Positions 36,040 through 44,405 of a stretch of DNA of 64,000 nt are shown here, piece after piece. Source of the stretch: Anaerolinea sp. (GTDB taxonomy: Bacteria > Chloroflexota > Anaerolineae > Anaerolineales > Anaerolineaceae). Made by a program: the position numbers and the translations under genes. The notes beneath the pieces are model-generated. The model was not told where the DNA came from, ran no database searches, and saw only the letters and a list, made by a program, of their open reading frames with translations. Position 1 is the stretch's first letter. Every line of letters begins with the position of its first letter. The stretch is from the NCBI GenBank assembly GCA_029975965.1, contig JARKOV010000120.1, forward strand, positions 1-64,000, given 5' to 3'.

Positions 36040-37218
36040 TCAAGCCGCATCGATCTCTTGCAGCACCTGCCAGGCGAATTGCTCGGCGTCGGCAAGCGCG
36101 CGCGGATCGATCACGTCGCTGCGGTCCGACATCTGGTGCCAGTGGGCGCCGATCGCGGCGTTGGCGGCGGGCACGCTGCAGAGGGTGAGGGCGACCCGCC
36201 CGCGCAGGGTCGCCGGCAGCGCGTCGGTGTAGGCGGTGCCGGGCATCTCCGCGGCGTCCAGGCCGGTGGCCTGCCGGGCGCGCCGCGCCAGCTCCAGGGC
36301 GCGCGGGTGGGTGGGGTGCTTGACCACCAGCCCGTCGTTGACCAGGTACCGGACCTGCCCGGCGCCGACCTGGTCGATGGCGATGTAAACGCAGTCGTCG
36401 CCCAGGCTGCGGGCGTGCCGGTCGAGGAAGGCGCGCATGCCCCAGGCGCCGGTTTCCTCGCAGTCGGTGAGCAGCAGGTGCACCTCGGTGTGGCGCAGCG
36501 GCTCGCGCGCCAGCCGGGCGGCCAATGCCAGCACCACGCCCACCCCCGAGGCGTTGTCGTTGGCGCCCGGCGAGAAGGGGGTGAAATCGGCCGCGGCGAC
36601 CATCGCCAGGGCAAACAACTGCACCGGCAGCAGCAGCACCGCCAGCCAGCGCAGCCACAGCCATCCGCCGGTGGCGGCGAGGGCAAAGATCAGCGCGCCG
36701 AGCAACATGCTGGCGAAACAGCCGCCGACGAGCAGCCCGAACAGGCGCTGCCAGCCCGCCGAGGAGTAGAAGACCGGTGTGCGGTGGGTGTCGAGGTGGG
36801 CGCAGAGCACGGCGCGGCGCTGCACCGCCCCGCTGGGTGGCATCATCCCGCAGACGATTTGGGTGGGGCGCCAGGCCGAGAGCCAGCGCGCCCAATGCGG
36901 GGCAAACTCGGTGTCGGCGAACATCGCCCACACCCCCAGGCCATTGAGCGCTGCGCCCACGGCCAGGGCAGCCCGGCTGCCGGCAAGCAGCGCCAGCGTC
37001 GAGCCGACGGTCGCCACCAGGAAGGCCAGCACGAACGGCTGGTAAGTGGAGGGCGCCCCGCGGAACGGCTCGCTGCGCACCTCGCGCGCACCCAGTTCGC
37101 TCAGCACGCGGGCCGCGTACTCACCGGCGCGGCGCACATCGGCGGTGCAGCTTCCCCGCGCGCCGACCTGGTCGGAAAGATAACGGATGTGGTCGATTGA
37201 AGCGCTCACAGACTTCAT
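36040..37218 (-). CDS. membrane-anchored M28-family metallopeptidase
   Basis: A 392-residue protein with a Zn-peptidase M28 domain interrupted by membrane helices. Peptidase marks are VLCAHLDTHRTP, PFSPGANDNASGVG (Asp ligand), DCEETGAWGMRAFL (catalytic Glu-Glu), YIAIDQVG and the C-terminal HWHQMSDRSDVI (His ligand). Two hydrophobic pairs are seen, about residues 70-105 and 195-245. The start is uncertain: ATG 37218 overlaps a TATAAT box (37222-37217), so a leaderless transcript would rather begin at GTG 37209, seven bases after the box. M28 enzymes are mostly aminopeptidases. It faces away from the alkyltransferase-like gene. Confidence 0.8.
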   Translation of the reverse strand: MKSVSASIDHIRYLSDQVGARGSCTADVRRAGEYAARVLSELGAREVRSEPFRGAPSTYQPFVLAFLVATVGSTLALLAGSRAALAVGAALNGLGVWAMFADTEFAPHWARWLSAWRPTQIVCGMMPPSGAVQRRAVLCAHLDTHRTPVFYSSAGWQRLFGLLVGGCFASMLLGALIFALAATGGWLWLRWLAVLLLPVQLFALAMVAAADFTPFSPGANDNASGVGVVLALAARLAREPLRHTEVHLLLTDCEETGAWGMRAFLDRHARSLGDDCVYIAIDQVGAGQVRYLVNDGLVVKHPTHPRALELARRARQATGLDAAEMPGTAYTDALPATLRGRVALTLCSVPAANAAIGAHWHQMSDRSDVIDPRALADAEQFAWQVLQEIDAA

Positions 37219-37271
37219 TATATGCTGGCGAGAAGAAGAAAACAATTCGCCTACAAGGATTGGGCGATGGG

Positions 37272-37277
37272 CTATAA
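37272..37277 (+). promoter_or_regulatory. TATAAT box upstream of the alkyltransferase-like gene
   Basis: GCTATAATG at 37270-37278 lies 41 bp before ATG 37319, which has a GGAGG ribosome-binding site. It is divergent to the TATAAT of the M28 gene 50 bp away. Confidence 0.45.
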
Positions 37278-37318
37278 TGAAGGCTGCCCAGAGGATCGGA
37301 TTCCAGCGGAGGTGGCGC

Positions 37319-37744
37319 ATGTTCGGACCGCAACTGCCCCAGCCGGCCCGTGACGTTTTTTACCAGACGGTGTGGATGATCGCGCGGATGATCCCGCCCG
37401 GCAAAGTCAGCACCTACGGGCAGATCGCCGGCTTCATTCCCTGCCCGGAGGGGGTCGACGAGCAACTGTACGCCGCATATCGGGCGCGGTGGGCCGGCAG
37501 CGCGATGGCCGCCTGCCCCGACGACGTGCCCTGGCAGCGCGTGGTCAACAGCCAGGGAAAGGTCAGCGAGCGCGCCGGAGCCGCTCACCAGCGCGCCCTG
37601 CTCGAGGCGGAAGGGGTGGGCTTCGATGCACGCGGCAAGATCAACTTGAGGTATTTCGGCTGGGCGGGTCCCGAACCGGCATGGCTGCGTGAGAAGGGCC
37701 TGAACGCGCCGGAGGAAGACTCCAGCCAGCCGTCCTTGTTCTAG
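37319..37744 (+). CDS. alkyltransferase-like protein (ATL)
   Basis: A 141-residue protein homologous to the DNA-binding domain of O6-alkylguanine-DNA alkyltransferase. The family PCHR active-site Cys is replaced by Trp in DDVPWQRVVNSQGKVS, which defines ATL proteins: they bind alkylated guanine and hand it to nucleotide-excision repair rather than repair it directly. PPGKVSTYGQIAGF is the normal helix-turn-helix region. GGAGG precedes ATG 37319. The stop codon touches MITE-like copy 5. The reading is firm; the repair role is from family knowledge. Confidence 0.85.
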   Translation: MFGPQLPQPARDVFYQTVWMIARMIPPGKVSTYGQIAGFIPCPEGVDEQLYAAYRARWAGSAMAACPDDVPWQRVVNSQGKVSERAGAAHQRALLEAEGVGFDARGKINLRYFGWAGPEPAWLREKGLNAPEEDSSQPSLF

Positions 37745-37808
37745 GTTGTGTAATTTATTTTCTGTAAAATGTGGAGCAAAGCCCAGATTTTACAGAAAAT
37801 AGAAAATC
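37744..37808 (+). repeat. MITE-like element, copy 5 (degenerate)
   Basis: Starts GGTTGTGT at the last base of the preceding stop codon; inner arms CTGTAAAATGTGGAG and CCCAGATTTTACAG flank CAAAG. The right end is AGAAAATC, five bases shorter than usual. One stem base pair is broken (GTGG/CCAG). No clear target duplication. Confidence 0.7.
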
Positions 37809-37837
37809 TAATTTTAAGGGTGAGGTGAATTTTATCG

Positions 37838-38269
37838 ATGGAACGCATCCGCATCGCCCGCCTGCGCCCCGGCGCCACCCTGCCAACGCGCAGGCACCCG
37901 ACCGACGCCGGGTTAGACCTGTACGCCGCCGAGGCGACCAGCATCCCGCCGCACACCGCGGCGATCGTGCCGAGTGGGGTGACGGTCGAAATCCCCGAAG
38001 GCTACATGGGGCTGGTCAAGCCCAAGGGTCGCAACGACCACCTGCTCGGCGCCGGGGTGGTCGACGCCGGCTACCAGGGCGAGATCCTGGTCAAGGTGGT
38101 CAACCCGTTCGACTACGCGCTGCAGATCCGCGCTGGCGAGGCAATCGGGCAGATGGTGATCGTGCCGGTGGTCACCCCGGCAGTCGAAGAAGTCTCCCCG
38201 GAAGAGATTCACGCCGCGGCCTCCGCGCGCGGCGGCACGGGTGGGATTGTGGACCAATTTAAACGGTAA
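37838..38269 (+). CDS. dUTPase-family protein
   Basis: A 143-residue trimeric-dUTPase-fold protein. Motif 1 (DAGLDLYA), motif 3 (GAGVVDAGYQGEI, with the catalytic Asp) and motif 4 (AIGQMVIVPV) are clear. Motif 2, usually PRSSL or PRSGL, is GLVKPKGRND, and motif 5 is reduced to ARGGTGGI. The family hydrolyses dUTP to dUMP and diphosphate. With changed motif 2 it could be a dUTPase variant with other nucleotide preference. No Shine-Dalgarno better than AGGTGA about 12-17 bases before the start is seen. It precedes the MFS gene by 17 bp, so they are probably co-transcribed. Confidence 0.82.
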   Translation: MERIRIARLRPGATLPTRRHPTDAGLDLYAAEATSIPPHTAAIVPSGVTVEIPEGYMGLVKPKGRNDHLLGAGVVDAGYQGEILVKVVNPFDYALQIRAGEAIGQMVIVPVVTPAVEEVSPEEIHAAASARGGTGGIVDQFKR

Positions 38270-38286
38270 CAAGGGAAAGCATCGAG

Positions 38287-39510
38287 ATGGCATTGACGAA
38301 AACAACCCCTTTGCTCGAGCGCGTGGCGAGCATCCCGCGCGAGCTCAAGCTGTTCGCCGTCGCCTCGCTGGTGGTCGGCATGGCGTACAGCATGATCGAC
38401 TCGACCTTCAACAACTTCCTCAACGAGCGCTTCGCCATGACCGGCTTCCAGCGCTCGTTCCTCGAGTTTCCACGCGAGCTGCCCGGCTTCCTGGTGGTCT
38501 TCGTGTCGGCGCTGTTCTGGTTCCTCTGCAGCCGCCGCCTCGGCGCGGTCGCCATGCTGCTGGGAGCAGCCGGCTCGCTGCTCATCGGCTACTTCTCGCC
38601 GACCTACGCCCTGATGGCGGTGTGGCTGTTCATTTACAGCATGGGGCAGCACCTCTTCATGCCCATCGCCGCCACCATCGGCATGGAGCTGGCCAAAGAA
38701 GGCAAGACCGGCCAGCGGTTGGGTCAGCTCAACGCCATCCGCAACCTGGCCGCCATCCTGGGCAGTTTTTTCGTCGTGCTGGCTTTCCGCTACCTCGGCT
38801 TTACCTTCCAGCACACCTTCACCCTGGCGGCGGTGGGCTTCATCATCACCGCGCTGCTGCTCTTTGCCATGCAGCGCCAGCGCCCGCAGCCCTCCGGGAC
38901 CTTTTTAAAGCTGCACCGGCCATACCGCCTCTACTACGCCCTGGCGGTGCTCTACGGCTCGCGCAAGCAGCTCTTCATCACCTTCGCGCCGTGGGTGCTG
39001 GTGACCGTCTTCAACCAGCCGACGCAGATCCTGGCCACCCTGATGACCGTCGGCGGGATCATCGGCATCCTGTTCCAGCCGTTGCTGGGCTGGATGATCG
39101 ACCGCTTTGGCGAGCGCGTGGTGCTCTCTTCGGAAGCGGTGCTGCTGGTGTTCGTGTGCTTCGGCTACGGCTTCGCCCGCTCGATCTTCCCCGAGGGCAC
39201 CGCGCTGCTGGTGGTGTGCGGTTGCTTCTTGCTCGACCAGATGCTCATGTCGGTGGGGATGGCGCGCTCCACGTATATGAAGAAAATCGCCCTCGAACCG
39301 GGGCACATCCAGTCGGCCCTGACCGCCGGGGTGACCATCGACCACATCTTTTCCATCTCCATTGCGCTGATCGGCGGGGTGATCTGGAACGAGCTGGGTT
39401 TCCAGTACGTGTTCCTGCTCGGCACGCTGATCGCCGCGATCAATTTTTTCACCGCCATGCGCGTGAAAATCCCGCAGCAGAAGGACGCTGGAGAGCTGAT
39501 CACACATTAA
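38287..39510 (+). CDS. MFS transporter
   Basis: A 407-residue major facilitator with about 12 helices. The N-terminal half begins LFAVASLVVGMAYSMIDSTF, and the C-terminal half starts after a cytoplasmic stretch near residue 200 (SGTFLKLHRPYRLYYALAV). The domain 7-8 motif is visible as GWMIDRFGERVVL. The ATG at 38287 follows AAGGGAAAG. This is the only sugar-type or drug-type permease in the window. It lies between a dUTPase-like gene and the GH42 gene, so galactoside uptake is possible but unproven. Confidence 0.8.
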   Translation: MALTKTTPLLERVASIPRELKLFAVASLVVGMAYSMIDSTFNNFLNERFAMTGFQRSFLEFPRELPGFLVVFVSALFWFLCSRRLGAVAMLLGAAGSLLIGYFSPTYALMAVWLFIYSMGQHLFMPIAATIGMELAKEGKTGQRLGQLNAIRNLAAILGSFFVVLAFRYLGFTFQHTFTLAAVGFIITALLLFAMQRQRPQPSGTFLKLHRPYRLYYALAVLYGSRKQLFITFAPWVLVTVFNQPTQILATLMTVGGIIGILFQPLLGWMIDRFGERVVLSSEAVLLVFVCFGYGFARSIFPEGTALLVVCGCFLLDQMLMSVGMARSTYMKKIALEPGHIQSALTAGVTIDHIFSISIALIGGVIWNELGFQYVFLLGTLIAAINFFTAMRVKIPQQKDAGELITH

Positions 39511-39603
39511 CACGCGCATTGATCACGCGAGGATGGCCGTCTTAAGCGCTCGAGAGAATCTGCTTCATTCTCGAATCCGATTTCATTTTTTAGAGAGGTA
39601 ACC

Positions 39604-41661
39604 ATGCTCCAGAAGTACCCCCCGATCAACCCACGCTTCCCGCACTTCCTGCACGGCGGCGACTATAACCCCGACCAATGGCCCGAAGAAGTCTGGGACG
39701 AAGATATGCGCCTGATGAAGCTGGCCAACTGCAACGCGATGAGCGTGGGCATCTTCGCCTGGTCGCGCCTCGAACCGCGCGAGGGTCACTACGATTTCGG
39801 CTGGCTGGATAAGGTGATGGACCTGCTGGCAGAAAACGGCGCCTACGCCGTGCTGGCGACCCCCAGCGGCGCGCGCCCGGCCTGGATGTCGAAGAAGTAC
39901 CCCGAGGTGCTGCGCGTGCGCCCCGACCGGGGGCGCAACCTGCAGGGCACCCGGCACAACCACTGCATGACCTCGCCGGTCTACCGCCAGAAGACCCAGG
40001 CGATCAACCGCGCCCTGGCCGAGCGCTACAAAGACCACCCGGCCCTGCTGGTCTGGCACATCTCCAACGAGTTCAACGGCGAGTGCCACTGCGAGCTGTG
40101 CCAGGCGGCCTTCCGCGCATGGCTGAAGAAGCGCTACGACAACGACCTCGACAGGCTCAACCAGGCCTGGTGGGCGGCGTTCTGGAGCCACACCTACTCC
40201 AGTTGGGACGAGATCGAGTCGCCCAGCCCGATCGGCGAGCCGCTGCTGCACGGGCTCAACCTGGACTGGAAGCGCTACTCCAATGACCAGACCTTCGACT
40301 TCTTTTTAAGCGAGATCCAGCCGCTGCGCGAGGTGACCCCCAACGTGCCGGTGACGACCAACTTCATGGGGCTCTTCCCCGGCCTGAACTACCCCAAGTT
40401 CGCGCAATACGTGGATGTGGTCAGTTGGGACAGCTACCCGGTCTGGCACACCACCGGCTCGGACTGGAAACTTGGCGCGCAGATCAGCTTCGTGCACGAC
40501 CAGAACCGCTCGATGAAGGGCGGGCAGCCCTTCATGCTGATGGAGTCGACCCCCTCCAACACCAACTGGCAGCCGATCCCCAAGCTCAAGCGGCCCGGCA
40601 TGCACCTGCTGAGCAGCCTGCAGGCGGTGGCGCACGGCTCGGACACGGTGCAATATTTCCAGTGGCGCAAGAGCCGCGGCAGCTCGGAGAAATTCCACGG
40701 GGCGGTCGTCGACCACGTGGGGCACGAGCACACCCGCGTGTTCAAGGACGTCAGCGAGGTGGGCGCGGTGCTCCAGCAGCTCGACGCGGTCATCGGCACC
40801 ACCGTGCGCCCAGACGTAGCGATCTACCTGGATTGGGAGAACCGCTGGGCCATCGACGACATGCACGGGTTGGGTCGCGACCGGCGCAACTACCCTGAGA
40901 CGGTCATCGCCCACTACCTGCCCTTCTGGAAGCGCGGCATCCCGGTGGATGTGATCGCCGAGGAGGCAGAGATTGGCGGCTACAAGCTGGTCATCGCGCC
41001 GATGCTGTACATGCTCAAGCCGGGTGTCGCCGCGCGCTTGCGCGCCTTCGTCGAAAAGGGCGGCACGCTGGTGATGACCTACTGGAGCGGCATCGTCGAC
41101 GAGACCGACCTGTGCTTCCTGGGCGGCTGGCCCGGCGATGGCCTGCGCGAGGTGCTGGGGGTGTGGGACGAGGAAATCGACACCGTCACCCCGGACGAGC
41201 GCAACCCGGTGCTGCCTGCCGCCGGCAACGAGCTGGGGTTGAGCGGCAACTTCGAGGGGCGCGATTACTTCGCCCTGATCCACGCCGAGACGGCGCGCGT
41301 GCTGGCGACCTTTGGCAGCGATTTCTACGCCGGGCGCCCCGCGCTGACGGTGAACGACTTTGGCCAGGGGCAGGCATATTACGTGGCTTCGCGCAATGAT
41401 GAGGCTTTCAACGACCAATTCCTCGGAAAACTGGCCGAGAAGCTGAACCTGCTGCGCGCACTGCCCACCGACTTGCCCGAGGGCGTGACCGCCCAACTGC
41501 GCACGGACGGCACGAACCGGTTTGTGTTTGTGATGAACTTCAACCCCTCCCCCGCACAGGTCGATCTTAAGGGCGCGAGCTACCAGAGCCTGCTCAGCGG
41601 CGAGCCGGTCGGCGGCAAACTGACCCTGCCCGGTTTCGGGGTGGAGATCCTCCGCGGATAA
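39604..41661 (+). CDS. GH42 beta-galactosidase
   Basis: A 685-residue glycoside hydrolase family 42 enzyme that cleaves beta-galactosides. It has the opening HGGDYNPDQWPEEVWDEDM, the acid/base Glu156 in WHISNEFNGE, the zinc-type cysteine cluster ECHCELCQ just after, and the nucleophile Glu314 in FMLMESTPS. The domain order TIM barrel, trimerisation domain (about 390-600) and C-terminal beta domain fits the usual length. There is no signal peptide, so it is cytoplasmic and acts on imported oligosaccharides. AGAGGTAACC precedes ATG 39604. Confidence 0.95.
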   Translation: MLQKYPPINPRFPHFLHGGDYNPDQWPEEVWDEDMRLMKLANCNAMSVGIFAWSRLEPREGHYDFGWLDKVMDLLAENGAYAVLATPSGARPAWMSKKYPEVLRVRPDRGRNLQGTRHNHCMTSPVYRQKTQAINRALAERYKDHPALLVWHISNEFNGECHCELCQAAFRAWLKKRYDNDLDRLNQAWWAAFWSHTYSSWDEIESPSPIGEPLLHGLNLDWKRYSNDQTFDFFLSEIQPLREVTPNVPVTTNFMGLFPGLNYPKFAQYVDVVSWDSYPVWHTTGSDWKLGAQISFVHDQNRSMKGGQPFMLMESTPSNTNWQPIPKLKRPGMHLLSSLQAVAHGSDTVQYFQWRKSRGSSEKFHGAVVDHVGHEHTRVFKDVSEVGAVLQQLDAVIGTTVRPDVAIYLDWENRWAIDDMHGLGRDRRNYPETVIAHYLPFWKRGIPVDVIAEEAEIGGYKLVIAPMLYMLKPGVAARLRAFVEKGGTLVMTYWSGIVDETDLCFLGGWPGDGLREVLGVWDEEIDTVTPDERNPVLPAAGNELGLSGNFEGRDYFALIHAETARVLATFGSDFYAGRPALTVNDFGQGQAYYVASRNDEAFNDQFLGKLAEKLNLLRALPTDLPEGVTAQLRTDGTNRFVFVMNFNPSPAQVDLKGASYQSLLSGEPVGGKLTLPGFGVEILRG

Positions 41662-41671
41662 TGGCCCTTCA

Positions 41672-41700
41672 TGCCGGGGGGCGCGGTGCGCGCCCCGGCA
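41672..41700. terminator. GC hairpin after the beta-galactosidase gene
   Basis: TGCCGGGGGGCGCG and CGCGCCCCGGCA pair with a two-G bulge around a GTG loop, 10 bases after the stop codon. It closely resembles the hairpin at 9963-9993. Confidence 0.5.
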
Positions 41701-41714
41701 AATGCAAGCCCGAG

Positions 41715-41784
41715 GGTTGTGTTTCAACTTGTCTGTACAATGTGGGGCAAAGCCCACATTGTACAGACAACAAACTACACAATC
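41715..41784 (+). repeat. MITE-like element, copy 6, with compensatory stem changes
   Basis: From GGTTGTGT to ACACAATC, 70 bp. The arms read CTGTACAATGTGGGG and CCCACATTGTACAG: compared with the usual CTGTAAAATG/CATTTTACAG, both strands changed at the paired position (A-T to C-G), so pairing is kept. Flanks are only partly similar (GCCCGAGG and GCTCGATG, 6 of 8). Confidence 0.82.
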
Positions 41785-41842
41785 GCTCGATGGAAGCGAC
41801 GCCAGACTGTATCAACGTACTATCTGTTTTTTAAGGTTGCCG

Positions 41843-42763
41843 ATGAAATTCCCTGTCATTCCTGAATCAACCCGCGTCGCCCGGTTGGAGCCACCCGCCG
41901 GGAAAGTATCGATGGTGCTCGACACCGACACCTACAACGAGGTCGACGACCAGTTCGCCGTGGCGTATGCCCTGCTTTCGCCGGAAAAGCTCAGCGTGGA
42001 AGCATTGTACGCGGCGCCCTTCTTCAACGACCGCTCGAGCGGACCCGCCGACGGCATGGAAAGAAGCTACCAGGAGATCTTGCGCCTGGTGGACTTCCTG
42101 GGCATGCCCTCCGAGGGGCGGGTTTTCCGCGGCTCGACCGCTTACCTGGCCGATTGGGACCACCCGCAGGAAAGCCCGGCGGCGCGCGACCTGGTCAGCA
42201 AAGCCATGGCCCGCTCGGCGGAGGATGATCCGCTCTACGTGGTCGCCATCGGGGCGATCACCAACGTGGCGTCGGCCATCTTGCTCGAGCCCGAGATCAT
42301 CCGGCGCATCGTGGTCGTCTGGCTGGGCGGGCACGCGCTGGACTGGCCCGACACGCGCGAGTTCAACCTGGCGCAAGACCTGCCCGCCGCGCGCGTCATT
42401 TTGGACAGCGGCGTGCCGTTCGTCCAATTGCCCTGCATGGGCGTGGTCACCCACCTGCACACCACCGTCGCCGAGCTGGAGCGCTACGTGCAGGGGCGGG
42501 GAAGAATCGGCGATTACCTGACCGAGATCGTGCGCTCTTACCACGCCGACCATTACGCCTGGTCGAAAGTGATCTGGGACGTGTCGGCGATCGCATACCT
42601 GATTGACGCGCGCTGGACTCCCAGCCGGCTGGTGCACAGCCCGATCCTGACCGACCAGGTGACCTGGAGCTTTGACCCGCGGCGGCACCTGATCCGCAGC
42701 GCGTACCATGTCGAGCGGGACGCGATCTTTCGCGATTTGTTTGGGAAGTTGGAGCGAGCCTGA
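41843..42763 (+). CDS. nucleoside hydrolase-family protein
   Basis: A 306-residue inosine/uridine-preferring nucleoside hydrolase-like protein. The Ca-binding DTDTYNEVDDQFAVAYAL (the DxDxxxDD motif, about residues 28-45) is intact, as are VVAIGAITNVASAILLEP and the WLGGHALDWPDTREFNLAQD region. Such enzymes split the N-glycosidic bond of ribonucleosides. The start ATG 41843 has AAGG nine bases upstream; a longer frame enters the MITE-like copy. The stop overlaps the next gene start (TGATG). Confidence 0.85.
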   Translation: MKFPVIPESTRVARLEPPAGKVSMVLDTDTYNEVDDQFAVAYALLSPEKLSVEALYAAPFFNDRSSGPADGMERSYQEILRLVDFLGMPSEGRVFRGSTAYLADWDHPQESPAARDLVSKAMARSAEDDPLYVVAIGAITNVASAILLEPEIIRRIVVVWLGGHALDWPDTREFNLAQDLPAARVILDSGVPFVQLPCMGVVTHLHTTVAELERYVQGRGRIGDYLTEIVRSYHADHYAWSKVIWDVSAIAYLIDARWTPSRLVHSPILTDQVTWSFDPRRHLIRSAYHVERDAIFRDLFGKLERA

Positions 42764-43104
42764 TGGCAAACGATACGGTGATCATTTTCACGCGCAACGG
42801 CATGGGCGACGCCCCGGCGGAGCTGCAACAGGCCTTGGCGGGCAAATTCCTCAGCCTGACGTTGCAATCCGGGCAGTTGCCGGCGAAAATTCTATTTTAC
42901 ACCGAGGGCGTGCGGTTGGCGTGCGACGGCTCGCCGGTGCTCGAGCCATTGCGCGCGCTGGAAGCGAAAGGCGTGGAGCTGGTGCTGTGCCAGACCTGCC
43001 TGGTTTTCTTCGGCCTGGCAGACAAAGTGCAGGTGGGGTTGGTCGGCGGTATGGGCGACATCCTCGAGGCGCTGCAAAAGGCAGGCAAGGTGATCAGCGT
43101 GTGA
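42763..43104 (+). CDS. DsrE/YedF-like small sulfur-relay protein
   Basis: A 113-residue DsrE-fold protein. It has the alternating strands TVIIFTRNGMGD and LYTEG-like KILFYTEGVRLAC, and a single Cys-rich segment ELVLCQTCLVFFGLADKV resembling the active-site region of the YedF C-terminal half and TusD-like proteins. The ATG shares bases with the nucleoside hydrolase stop (TGATG), so the two are coupled. Whether it carries persulfide sulfur is not known. No TusA-like partner is adjacent. Confidence 0.7.
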   Translation: MANDTVIIFTRNGMGDAPAELQQALAGKFLSLTLQSGQLPAKILFYTEGVRLACDGSPVLEPLRALEAKGVELVLCQTCLVFFGLADKVQVGLVGGMGDILEALQKAGKVISV

Positions 43105-43156
43105 GGGCATCAGGCCTGATACATGTAGATGGTCGCAGAACAGCTTTGTACTTTGT

Positions 43157-43162
43157 TATAAT
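43157..43162 (+). promoter_or_regulatory. TATAAT box before the MNT/HEPN genes
   Basis: TTGTTATAATGG at 43154-43164, 20 bp before ATG 43183, with AGAAAGG in between, so this operon has a short leader. Confidence 0.5.
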
Positions 43163-43182
43163 GGATCAAGAAAGGCGATCCT

Positions 43183-43506
43183 ATGCCGCAAGCCATGGTA
43201 GAGTCCCTCCTCCAAGAACTCAAAGCTGGCCTGACCGCACTGTACGACCGGCAACTCCACGGTGTTTATGTTTTTGGTTCCTATGCGCGCGGCGAACAGG
43301 ATGTCGAGTCTGATCTGGATATCCTGATTGTTCTGACAAGTTTTGAACGTTTAGGCATTGAGATCGAGCGAACAGGGCTCTTAATCAGCCACCTTTCCTT
43401 AAAATACGGTGTGTCAATTAGCCGCAAGTTCATCAGCAAAGAATACTGGGAATCCGCCAATACAACTCTGTTGCGCAACCTTCATGCTGAGGCAATTGCA
43501 GCATGA
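43183..43506 (+). CDS. mntA: MNT-type minimal nucleotidyltransferase (antitoxin)
   Basis: A 107-residue nucleotidyltransferase with the polymerase-beta motif VFGSYARGEQDVESDLDILIV (GS then DxD). In MNT/HEPN toxin-antitoxin modules, such a protein adds AMP to the HEPN toxin and silences it. The gene is AT-richer than its neighbours, like the HEPN gene, which suggests acquired DNA. Its TGA overlaps the HEPN start (ATGA). The GSY..D.D signature supports catalytic competence. Toxin-antitoxin function is inferred from pairing. Confidence 0.88.
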   Translation: MPQAMVESLLQELKAGLTALYDRQLHGVYVFGSYARGEQDVESDLDILIVLTSFERLGIEIERTGLLISHLSLKYGVSISRKFISKEYWESANTTLLRNLHAEAIAA

Positions 43507-43889
43507 AGGAAAACACTCGCCTGCTACTTGAAAAAGCCCAGCGCGCAATTCGAGCAGCTCAGGCGCTTCTTGAAGCGGGTGATTTTCAAGACTTCGCCGC
43601 TGGACGAGCCTATTATGCGATGTTTTACGTCACGGAAGCATTGCTGGAAGAAAAAAACCTTCGCTTCAGCAAACATGGCGGAGTGCACGCGGCCTTTGGG
43701 GAATATTATGTGAAAGCTGGCCTGTTCGACCCCAAGTATCATCGTTGGCTGCTTAACGCATTCGACCAGCGTATTGAGGGTGATTATGGTTCCGAAGTGA
43801 TGCTGGTTGTCGAAGATGTTGAAAATTTACTCGCTCAGGCCGGCGAATTTCTCGATGCTGCAACCCAGTATCTGAAAGGCCTGCCATGA
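43503..43889 (+). CDS. hepT: HEPN-domain protein (partner of MNT)
   Basis: A 128-residue all-helical HEPN protein. The typical AGRAYYAMFYVTEALL helix and KHGGVHAAFGEYYVKAGLF segment are present. The RxxxxH ribonuclease motif of HepT toxins is not visible, so it may be a non-catalytic or adapted version. It is translationally coupled at both ends: ATGA with the MNT gene before it and ATGA with the nitroreductase gene after it. Gene and MNT partner share an AT-rich base composition. Confidence 0.85.
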   Translation: MKENTRLLLEKAQRAIRAAQALLEAGDFQDFAAGRAYYAMFYVTEALLEEKNLRFSKHGGVHAAFGEYYVKAGLFDPKYHRWLLNAFDQRIEGDYGSEVMLVVEDVENLLAQAGEFLDAATQYLKGLP

Positions 43890-44398
43890 ACGTATCCGAC
43901 GCTATTCGCACCAAGCGCGCAGTGCGCGAGTTCAATCAGCAGCCGCTGCCTGCAGAGGCGGTGCGCGCCATCCTCAACGCGGGTCGGCGCTCCCAATCCT
44001 CAAAGAACACCCAGCCCTGGCACTTCATCGCCGTGCAGGAGCGCGCCACGCTGGAGGCCTTCAGCCGGCTGGGCACCTGGGCCGGTCACCTGTCCGGCGC
44101 AGCGCTGGGCGTGGCGATCCTCACCCCCGACCCGGACGAGAAGTTCCAGACGATGTTCGACGCCGGGCAGGCCGCCGCTTACATGCAACTGGCCGCCTGG
44201 GAGCTGGGCATCGGCTCGTGCATCGCCAGCATCTACCAGCCCGATGAGGCGCGCGAGCTGTTTGGCTTCCCAGCCGAGTGGCAGTTGCGCGTCGCGCTTT
44301 CGTTCGGTTACCCGCTCGACCCGGCCAAATTAACGCAACCGAATCGAAAAGGAGGGCGCCGCCCGTTGGACGAAGTCGTCCACTGGGAGCGCTGGTAA
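43886..44398 (+). CDS. nitroreductase-family flavoprotein
   Basis: A 170-residue FMN-dependent nitroreductase. It starts SDAIRTKRAVREFNQQPLP with the RS/RxxRxF FMN-phosphate site, then AGRRSQSSKNTQPWHFIAV, FDAGQAAAYMQLAAWELGIGSC and FGYPLDP near the end. These reduce nitro compounds, quinones or enones with NAD(P)H. Its ATG overlaps the HEPN stop. Base composition returns to the high-GC background, so the MNT/HEPN pair appears to have been inserted directly ahead of this gene. The thioesterase gene begins 8 bp downstream. Confidence 0.88.
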   Translation: MNVSDAIRTKRAVREFNQQPLPAEAVRAILNAGRRSQSSKNTQPWHFIAVQERATLEAFSRLGTWAGHLSGAALGVAILTPDPDEKFQTMFDAGQAAAYMQLAAWELGIGSCIASIYQPDEARELFGFPAEWQLRVALSFGYPLDPAKLTQPNRKGGRRPLDEVVHWERW

Positions 44399-44405
44399 GC
44401 CCGTT

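Noticed and set aside
43183..43889. Novel defence system
   Set aside because: The pair is a recognisable MNT/HEPN module; only its junction with the nitroreductase gene is unusual.
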